Source of the DNA: Lachnoclostridium sp. An131
GTDB taxonomy: Bacteria > Bacillota > Clostridia > Lachnospirales > Lachnospiraceae
NCBI RefSeq assembly: GCF_002160825.1
Contig: NZ_NFLI01000005.1
Span: 124,001 to 188,000, forward strand
Length of the DNA: 64,000 bases
Reading direction: 5' to 3'
Positions 44,844-53,500 of the stretch are shown here, one piece after another; within the stretch, counting starts at the first letter, position 1, and each line of letters opens with the position of its first letter. A model generated the notes under the pieces. The model worked only from the letters and a program-made list of their open reading frames with translations, was not told where the DNA came from and searched no databases. Both the position numbers and the translations under genes were made by a program.

Positions 44844-46067
44844 CTAAGTGACAGTTCGGTGACTGGGGCCTGAATGCCGTGGGTAGATACGGATTTCAAA
44901 GCAGGCTCCGCCCTCTGGAAGATTTCTGGCCGTGACACTGCCATTCTGCATCCTGAAAATAGACTGTGCGAGCGCAAGCCCTATGCCGACGCCATTTTGC
45001 GACGCATTTTTTCCCCGGTAAAACCGCTCAAAGAGATGAGGCAGATCCTCCGAGTCAAACCCCGGTCCCTGATCCCGGATCTGAATTTCTGTATACAGAG
45101 GATTGGAAGCGTAATCGCAAAAGACGGTTCCTCCCTCTGGGGAATGTTCCATGCAGTTTTTCAGCAAATTCATCAACGCCTCCATACTCCATTCCATATC
45201 TCCCTTAAATTCTACGCAGCCTCTGTCTGGAAGCTCCAGCCGGACTCCGGTTTCCTCAAAAAGCTCCTGAAGATTTTCTGCCGCCAGGCTTAAAACCGTA
45301 TATACATCCACCGCCGAAGACTTCAGCTCCAGAGCGCCGGCGTCTATCCTGGAAAGCGTCAGCAGGGCTTCCTCCAGCCGGTTCAGGCGCTCAGCCTGCC
45401 TCCTGACAGGCTGAATATAGGGATTCGGCGCATTGCTTTCCATCAGCTGCAGAGACAGGTCTGCCGCCGTCAGCGGCGTCTTGAGCTGATGGGCGATATT
45501 CGCCAGGTTTTCCGCATAGCTCTTTTTCGCCTTCAGCGCCGCCTCTCTGGTGGCATACAGATTTGTGACCGTCTTATAAATCTCGTCCTGAAGCCCCGAG
45601 TATTCGTCCTCCCTTTCCTGCACCAGCGTTCCCGGCGCGCCTGTGTTGACCTGTTCCAGATAACAGGTCAGGCCTTCAAGCCTTACTCTCTTCCGCTTCG
45701 CAGCGAGACTGCCGCACATCAGAGACACTGCAAGCGTCAAAATCACCGCTGCTGCAGTGAAGGCAGACATATCTCCCGCCACACTTCCGCCAAAATCCCG
45801 GCTTTCATAGCCATACCGGGTAAAAAGCGCTTCTGCCTGAGCCAGCGTCTCCTGCGCAGGCTTCTCCTGAAATTCTTTCAGCGAAGCCAGCAGCTCCTCC
45901 TCCAGCTCCGGATGATTTCCCAGGACAGTTCCGCAGAAGGCCGCCACCTGCTCATAGGAAGCTCTCTGGTACCGTCTCTGCCACAGACCGGACAGAAGCA
46001 GAAGACCTGCCAGTGAAATCAGGAGAGGGAAATAAAACAGAAGCCGTTGTTTCATGTTCTCTGTCAT
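44844..46067 (-). CDS. Sensor histidine kinase of the ABC module
   Basis: 407 residues. Membrane segments are at about 9-27 and 101-121 with some 75 extracytoplasmic residues between them. The phospho-accepting His193 lies in LANIAHQLKTPLTAADL, and the ATPase boxes NLLKNCMEHS, DQGPGFDSED and NGVGIGLALAQSI follow. Unlike BceS kinases, which have almost no loop between helices, this one has a real extracytoplasmic domain and may sense a ligand itself. Its ATG overlaps the response-regulator stop (ATGA). Confidence 0.94.
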   Translation of the reverse strand: MTENMKQRLLFYFPLLISLAGLLLLSGLWQRRYQRASYEQVAAFCGTVLGNHPELEEELLASLKEFQEKPAQETLAQAEALFTRYGYESRDFGGSVAGDMSAFTAAAVILTLAVSLMCGSLAAKRKRVRLEGLTCYLEQVNTGAPGTLVQEREDEYSGLQDEIYKTVTNLYATREAALKAKKSYAENLANIAHQLKTPLTAADLSLQLMESNAPNPYIQPVRRQAERLNRLEEALLTLSRIDAGALELKSSAVDVYTVLSLAAENLQELFEETGVRLELPDRGCVEFKGDMEWSMEALMNLLKNCMEHSPEGGTVFCDYASNPLYTEIQIRDQGPGFDSEDLPHLFERFYRGKNASQNGVGIGLALAQSIFRMQNGSVTARNLPEGGACFEIRIYPRHSGPSHRTVT

Positions 46068-46744
46068 AAGATGTCCTCCAGTCTGTATCCAAAGCTCCGG
46101 ACCGTTTTAAGTGAGGCGGGATTTCCAAGCTTTTCACGCAGGCGCTTCATCGTGACCGTCAATGTATTGTCATTCACAAAGCTTCCGCTGCTGTCCCAGA
46201 TCTGCTCAAGAAGCCGGGCGCGTGTCATAGTCCTCCCTTTATTCTCCATCAGGATCTGAAACAGCTGGTATTCCGGCTGGCTTAAGCTGATTTCTCTGGA
46301 GCCCCGGAACACCGCCATCCTTTCCCGGTCCAGCGCCAGATCGCCGCAGCAAAGCCTTGCCGGCCTCCGCCCGCCTGTCCTCCGTAAGAGTGCCTGTATC
46401 CTGGAATACAGCACCTCCAGCTCAAAGGGCTTCACCACATAATCGTCCGCTCCGCTCTGAAAACCGGACACCACGTCCCTGGAGTCTCCCCGGACCGTAA
46501 GAAAGATGAGCGGAAGCTCCGGCTGCCTCTCCCGAATCCAGCGGCACAGAGCGTCGCCCCGGCCATCCGGCATATTCCAGTCCACCAGAGTCAAATCAGG
46601 CAGCTCCAGCAGCAGCTTCCTCCTGGCTGTCTCGATCCGGTCAAATACAGTGACCCGGCAGTTCTTCTGTTCCAGATATTCCTTTACCGCGCAGGCAATC
46701 GCCGCGTCGTCCTCCACATAATAAATATCAGGCATGGCTGGCAT
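46064..46744 (-). CDS. OmpR-family response regulator of the ABC module
   Basis: 226 residues. The receiver domain has YYVEDDAA, phospho-acceptor Asp55 in LTLVDWNMPDG and YVVKPFE. The winged helix includes SFVNDNTLTVTMKRLREKLG, typical of regulators that control resistance ABC transporters. First gene of the RR-HK-ATPase-permease operon. AAAGGGA precedes the ATG at 46744; a second ATG three codons on is possible. Confidence 0.94.
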   Translation of the reverse strand: MPAMPDIYYVEDDAAIACAVKEYLEQKNCRVTVFDRIETARRKLLLELPDLTLVDWNMPDGRGDALCRWIRERQPELPLIFLTVRGDSRDVVSGFQSGADDYVVKPFELEVLYSRIQALLRRTGGRRPARLCCGDLALDRERMAVFRGSREISLSQPEYQLFQILMENKGRTMTRARLLEQIWDSSGSFVNDNTLTVTMKRLREKLGNPASLKTVRSFGYRLEDIL

Positions 46745-47056
46745 TCTTCCCTTTCTTTCTCTATTTTGCGCCCTGCTTCGCCTGCACAGGCTTTCATTCC
46801 TTTACAGAATCAGCAAATGCGTCAGAGGTATTTTTTTCATTGTACATGGAATTAAAAGCTGCTGCAACCTTTCCCGGCTGGGAAGTGTTCTCAGGTATCA
46901 AATGCTCCATATGAATACCTAAGGCTTTAAAAGTTCCAGGCCGCCAGCACGCCAAATAACCCAAAAACCAGGAGCCGTATCCGGCTCCTGGTCTGCTCAT
47001 CGTGCGCCCGGCGGGACGCACGTTCTATTTCTTTATCATATTACACATTTCTACAG
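46745..47056. other. Intergenic stretch with a possible gene fragment
   Basis: No complete gene is supported. On the minus strand 46794-46910 encodes 38 residues (MEHLIPENTSQPGKVAAAFN..., ending FADSVKE) without a ribosome site. It may be a relic of a larger gene cut off by the terminator at 46963-46991. I could not name its family. Confidence 0.35.
46963..46991 (-). terminator. Intrinsic terminator of the XRE regulator gene
   Basis: CCAGGAGCCG and CGGCTCCTGG form a perfect 10-bp stem with loop TATC, followed on the minus strand by TTTTTGGGTT. Confidence 0.85.
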
Positions 47057-47398
47057 CTATTCTGAAAGATAGACCTGGAGAAGCTCTACCGCCTTTTTAC
47101 GTCTCTTTTCGCTGCAGTTATCCAGATAAAACATAATGCTTTTTGTTTCCTTCGGAAGTTCATGTTCCTCTTCTTCCCCAAAAGCAATATAGTCCAGTGT
47201 AAGCCCCAGCGTACCGGCAATCCCGATCATTGTTTCCAGAGACATCCCGCAATAGCCGCGCTCAATATCCGCATAATACTTTTCTGCTTTTCCGATATAT
47301 TCTGCCATCCTCTGCCTGCTGATGCCGAGCCTCTTCCTCTGATCGCTGATCCTTCGCCCAGCCGCGATTTTATCATAATACTGTCTATTCTGTTCCAT
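47057..47398 (-). CDS. XRE-family helix-turn-helix regulator
   Basis: 113 residues. The Cro/C1-type DNA-binding domain spans about 10-70 (GRRISDQRKRLGISRQRMAE, YYADIERGYCGMSLETMIGI). A C-terminal tail follows (SIMFYLDNCSEKRRKKAVEL), which resembles the oligomerisation tail of small XRE proteins in Clostridia. The ATG at 47398 follows GGAG. An upstream extension overlaps the terminator of the giant gene and is unlikely. It lies directly downstream of the giant surface-protein gene and could regulate it. Confidence 0.88.
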   Translation of the reverse strand: MEQNRQYYDKIAAGRRISDQRKRLGISRQRMAEYIGKAEKYYADIERGYCGMSLETMIGIAGTLGLTLDYIAFGEEEEHELPKETKSIMFYLDNCSEKRRKKAVELLQVYLSE

Positions 47399-47498
47399 AA
47401 AAATCTCCTTCTGATATCTTCCTGTCCTGTTTCTTTCTGCCGCAGGCCTGACGCCCGGCAAAAAAAACGGCTGTATGCTCCAGAAGTAAAATACGGCC

Positions 47499-47521
47499 GG
47501 GGAGGAGCCCTGCTCCTCCCC
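47499..47521. terminator. Terminator hairpin after the giant surface-protein gene
   Basis: GGGGAGGAGC and GCTCCTCCCC pair perfectly over three bases, 53 bases past the stop. The minus-strand continuation GGCCGTATTTTAC has only a short T-run. Confidence 0.65.
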
Positions 47522-47573
47522 AGCCGCCACAGACCCAAATCAGATCTGTACTCAGTTTCCGCTTATGCCAAGC

Positions 47574-50500
47574 TTATCTCTGTCTGCTTTTACGGAAATA
47601 TACTACCAATGCTGCAGCGATAGCCAAAAGCGATACCGCTATAATACCCACAAACAACGCTATCGGTGAGGAATCACCAGTCTGGGCTGACTGCACAGCC
47701 TGAACCGGAGCCGGCGACGAAGAGCCGCCTGAGCCCGACGATGAACCGCCGTCTGAAGTATCCTTTTCCGGTTCCTTATAGGTATTTGTAAATGCAATCG
47801 CCTTTCCGCCGTTGTCGATGGATGCGGTCAGATATCCCTTTCCGCTGTCCGCCACATGGATCGTCACTGTATAAACCGTGCTGTCGTAGGTGACATTCTC
47901 GGCATTGCCCTTTTCCTCAGAAATCGTGTAGGTGTAAGAGCCCGGTGTGTCGAAGCTCAGATCTGCGAACTGGATTGCTCCAGTCTCGCTGTTGACTGCT
48001 TTCGATACCACATTGCCATTGCTGTCCTTCAGCAGGAAAATGAATTCTCCGGCTTTCAGCGTACGTCCGCTCAAGGTCTTGCTGGCTGCGAGGGTTACTC
48101 CCACTGTGCCCTGATAGCTGTACTCATTCTGGAATACGATGCTGTCAATCGGATTTCCATCTGTGTCTTTCACTGTCCATTCTGCCGAAAGGGTTCCGTC
48201 TCCGTTGTCTGTCACTTCCGCAGTCGCATAATATACAGAAGAATCATATACGACTCCGCCCAATTCTCCCGGAACTTCTCTAATCTGATACCGATAGTCT
48301 CCAGGAGCGCTAAACTCGATTCCGGTAAACGTCACGCTTCCATCGGCTGCGTTTTTCGCCTCAATCCGGGTGTCACCTGCATCCTGCATGATAAAGCTGA
48401 ATTCGCCTTCGTTCATCGCACGTCCGCTCAGCTCTTTTCTGATCGTGACCGCCGCTTCGCCTGACGCGTCAGGATGTGTCGGATCCGTCGGATCTGTCGG
48501 TTTCACAGAATAGGTGTTAGTAAATGTGAACAGTATTCCATCGGTTCCTTCAGAATCAATACTAATCGTTCCATTTCCATTGTCTGTCACAGTGACGGTG
48601 AAGGTCTTCGGCGTATCATTTGACACTCCCGGAACCTCTCCGGTCTCAGTCACAGTGTAGGTGAAGGTTCTTGTACGCTTCCCTGTCTCCGGATCTGTCA
48701 CAATTCCAGATTTTCCGTTTTTAACTACCAGATCCTGTCCTGCTGCCTCTATTACCTCTGCTTCTGATTCTCCTGCAGTTCCATCTGTATCCGGCGTCTC
48801 TGCATCCGTTCCAGGCTCTTCTGTTTCAGGCACGTCTGTATCCGTTCCAGGCTCTTCCGTTTCAGGCAAATCAGTACCTGTTCCAGGTTCTTCCGTTTCA
48901 GGCACGTCTGTACCCGTTCCAGGCTCTTCCGTTTCAGGCAAATCAGTACCTGTTCCAGGTTCTTCCGTTTCAGGCACATCTGTACCCGTTCCAGGCTCTT
49001 CCGTTTCAGGCACGTCTGTACCTATTCCCGGTTCCTCTGCCTCCGGCGCATCTGTACCTGTTCCCGGTTCTTCTGCTTCCGGTGCATCTACATCCGTTCC
49101 CGGTTCCTCCGCAGGATCTTCCGTTTCTTCTTCCGACGCATCAGAAGCGTCCCCGAAGACATTTTCCATTGTAAATTCGATGTCTCCGAAAGATACCGTT
49201 CCTGTTCTGTCATTCTTCGCCTCAGTGGAAGCCGGCATCGGAGCATCCGGATCATCGCTCGTTATCGTGAAGCTGAATTTTCCGGTAATGTCATCGGGAG
49301 TAAGATTATCAGCGTGCTCCAGCTTTTTCTCACCCTTTACCGGCAACGTAACTTTTGCAGCTTCTCCATAGGTATTACGGAATGTAAGCTCCGTTCCATC
49401 GCCAGGATATGTCACAGCAATGCTCAGAGTACCGTCTCCATTATCCGTCACTGTTACCGTAATATTGAACGTATGGTCTACCGGTCTGATACCTTTGTCA
49501 TCCAAGCCAATTGTGTCCTCGGCTACCGTATACTGATACGTGTAGGTATCCCTGCCATCCACTACTGTATGTGTCGCGATACCGTTCTTGACGTCTTTCA
49601 GCATCTGAGTTATCTCATAACGGATATCTCCAAATGTGATGTTTCCGTCAGCATCATTGGTGCCAGTTACAACTACGCTATCGTTCGCGTCGAATACCTG
49701 GAAGGTAAACTCTTTGTCAATCAGATCGCGGTTTTCCAGTACTTTCTTTGCTTCTATACTGGTCTGGCCGCTGGCTCCAAGAGTACTCTCTGCGTTATAG
49801 CTGTTATCAAAGGTCACTACCGCAGGGCCATTATTCAATTCTGTATTTGTGCTGCAGGTATACTCTGTGCTCTGGCCTCCTGTGCTGACAGTCGTCGTAG
49901 CTGTCAGGGTTCCCTGTCCATCGCCACTTATTACAATCACTACTTCATATGACTTAGAGTCATAGGTGTAACCAGCCGCTCTGCTGTCCACTTCGGTAAT
50001 GGTATAACGATAGGTTTTCCCTACATCGTCCTGCGTAAAGCTCATACCGGCAAACGGCCGCATTGTATCTGTACTGATGCCCGCTTCGTCATGAGTCTGG
50101 GCACTGTTCGTAAACGTCTTGGAAAGCCCGTCTTCGATACTGGCCTTCGCGGCAGACGCCTCATCTATTGCAGTCAATGTAAATGTAAACTGTCCTTCTT
50201 CCAGATCGTGACCTGTCAGATTCTTTACTACGTTTAATCCGTCATTTAAATTATCCGGATCATCATAGTTCAGATCCATATCGTAAGCATTCGTGATCGT
50301 TTGATTATTGCCTTCCACAAATGCATCAAGCTGACCGTCATAATTCTCATCTGTTACAAAAACTGTGATAGTCTTTGGCTGATTATCATAGGTCCAGCCC
50401 TCTACCTCCGTGGTCGTCGTTTCTGTTACTGTAAAGGTATAGGTTCCCCCAGCAGTAAACGTGAGATCACCAAAGCTTACTGTCTGACGTTCTTCCTTTC

Positions 50501-53500
50501 CAGTCAGATCTGAAGTTCTTACAGAAATACCAGCCTCTGGGAACTCTGCTGCAGTCTCGCCTGTTCCTACCTTCACATTAGCGCGGTTATCAGAGGTAAG
50601 CCGGAGTGTAAACGCAAACTCTTCCATCGCCGGGGCTCCGGTTACCTCCTTGGTTACCTGAAGCTCCTCTTCATCATCTCCTACTACCACGGAACCTGCT
50701 GTATAGCTGTTAGTAAATACAGGATCATTTCCCTCAACGCTTGCTATAAGCTCGCCTTCCGTATTATCCGTAACTGTCACAACAATCTGATGGGTAGATC
50801 TGTCATAAGTCCAGCCCGTGGCAGTCGTGGTATTATCCTCAGTCACATCAAATACATAGACTCCCGGCTTCTTAAATGTCACCGTTCCAAAATCAGCGGA
50901 CTTCGTATCGCCAGCCGCAAAATCATCCGAGATAGTCGCAGTCAGCTTTCCATCTGTCAAGCCCTCAATATCGTCGATAAAGCCTGTATTCTTCTCATCG
51001 TCAGCATTGAATACTGCCGTGAAGGTAAAGTCCTCTGTGTTCGGAGCACCGGTCACAGTTTTCTGAACGCCGATTCCAGTGTCTGTGTTCTGCTCAAGCG
51101 TAGCCGGCGTATAGGAGTAGGTATTTGTAAAGATACCTGTATTATTCTCTACGGTAACGCCTGTAATATCTGTATTTACCTGAAGCTTTCCGGTGCCCGG
51201 ATCGGTCACAGTAAACTTAATCACAGCCGTATCCTTGCTGTAAATTACACCTGCCGTATCCGTACCTTTTGCAGGCTGTGTCTCTGTCACCTTATAGGCA
51301 TACGTTCCCGCCTTGGTAAAGTTGAACCCGCCAAAGGAGAATGTCTTGTCTGCATCTGTGCCGCTGACAGTTTCTGTCACGGTATCCGGCATGGCTGCTT
51401 TAAGCTCTTCTTCTGTCACACCGACTGAATCTGTAAGATCCGTTGAAAGTGTGAACTCAAAGCTGTCTGTATCCTTCCAGTCACGTCCTGTGAGCTGTTT
51501 CTCAAAGTCGACAGAAACCGGATCTGCATCCGCCGCATCATAGCTGTTCACAAATGCCGCTGTCGGATAAGTTGAGAAATCGCCGCTCACAAAATCCTCA
51601 CTATTATAAACAATCGGTTCTGAACCATCTTTCGTAACCGTAGTCTCTGTACTCATGCTGCCGTCGCCATCATCATTCACTGCGATTACAACGGTAACAG
51701 GCTTATCATCGTACGTGTATCCGCTGGCTCCACCATTTGTCTCACTTATGATAAACGTAAACGTCTTTCCTGCATCATCCTGGTCAAATGTCAAACCTGC
51801 AATGCCTCTCCAAAACGCCGCCGCTCCATCTTCCGCTCCATAACGGTTAGAGAGTGTCCGCGTTGCTTCAGCCAGCTTTTCTGCAGAATCCGTATCGTCA
51901 TCAGGTGTAGTCACAGTAAAGTTAAACTGATTAGCTGTAAGCGCGCGCCCATCCAGTGTCTTACTGAACAGGATACCGCCTGCCTCATTATCAAAGTTCA
52001 TGGAGGCCTTATAGCTGTTCGTAAATGTAGCAGAGCCGTTGGTTGTAACCGGATCTGCAATCGTCAGCTGGCCATTCTCATCTGTCACAGTAAAGCTTAC
52101 CTGATAGGTATGACCATCATAGGTCCATGCATTATTAAGCGGATTCTGAGTTTCTGTAATATTAAATGTATAGGTTCCCGGATGTGTAAAGGTCAGGTTA
52201 TCAAACAGAATATTTGCAGAACCATCCTTTGCAATTGCCGGTGACGTCTTCACATTACCGTCCGCATCGATACCGATTACCCAGTCATTTGTGATAGCTG
52301 TCTCAGTTTCCGGATCAGCTGCTGTCATCGTAAAGGTAAACTGGCCTTCTGTGCCGGCAGCTCCGTCAAGCTGCTTGGTAATCTGCAGACCGTCAGCAGC
52401 GCCCTCTGTGGTAACGGAAGAAGCTTGATAGCTGTTGGTAAATTCAAATCCATTTCCCGTGACTGTCGCAACCACACTTCCGGTCTGCTGGTCCTGAGTG
52501 ACTGCAATACTTACTGTCTTTGTGGATGTGTCATATGTCATACCATTTAAAGTTGCGGTTCCATCTCCATTATCAACTGCACCGGCTGGAACCTCTTCCT
52601 TAATCTGATACTCATAGGTTTTTCCAATATCATCGATACCAAACGTAATGTCAGAGAATTCGATTGCTCCGGTTCCAAGATTACCGGTACGAGTCTCATC
52701 TGGCATTGGCGCACCTGGTGTGACAGCTGTCAATGTAAAATAGAAATCATTGATATCCAGCGTCTCGCCAGTGGTATAATTCGTAAATCTTTTGACGCCG
52801 GTAATATTAGCATAATCGACCTCTTCACCACCGAAACTGTTCACAAATGCCGCATTGCGATCATCAATGGGAGGCCAGTCGTTCTCGTTATCTCCTGTGC
52901 TGTCACCATTATCATTAAATGTACGATACATGGATTCAATAGACGCAGAGAGCTTGCCCGCACCGTCATCTGTTACATTAACAGTCACGCGGTATACAGC
53001 ATTAGAGTAAGCCAGTCCGTACTCATCACCTTCTGTTTCCTGCACCAGGTAGATATACCTGCCAGCACTTGTATAGGTAATGCTGTCAAAATCAAACGCA
53101 ACTTCCTGTGATTCTGCATAGTTATTAGCATCACTGTTAGTAAGTGTTACAGAGGCGCTTTCCTGTGCATCTCCAGGTAGCGGGGCTCCTAGCGTAACCG
53201 GAGTCAGCGTAAAGGTAAAGCTTTCATTATCACGCCAGTCGCGGCCTGTTAAAGTCTTCGTTCCATGTATGGAACCTTCGGCAAGCGTAACCGGGGTCAC
53301 ACTATAGGTATTGGTATAATCCACCTCAATTGTGTCATTAGAGGCAATCGTACCCTCAGCTATATTACCATCGTCACTTGCTGCGCCTTCCACTGTGTTG
53401 GAAGCGGTATAACCAGCAGCCGCAGCCTCTGTCACAGTAAAATCTGTATTCGCAGGCAGACCGCTGATTACCACATGTTCACCATTGGAAAGTGAAAGAG

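Noticed and set aside
46794-47021. 75-residue minus frame after the XRE regulator
   Set aside because: Its first half is the terminator of the XRE gene and it has no ribosome site; at most a gene fragment.
48787-49110. CRISPR-like array
   Set aside because: The 36-bp repeats are contiguous without spacers, in frame, and encode a Pro/Glu/Thr-rich stretch of the adhesin.
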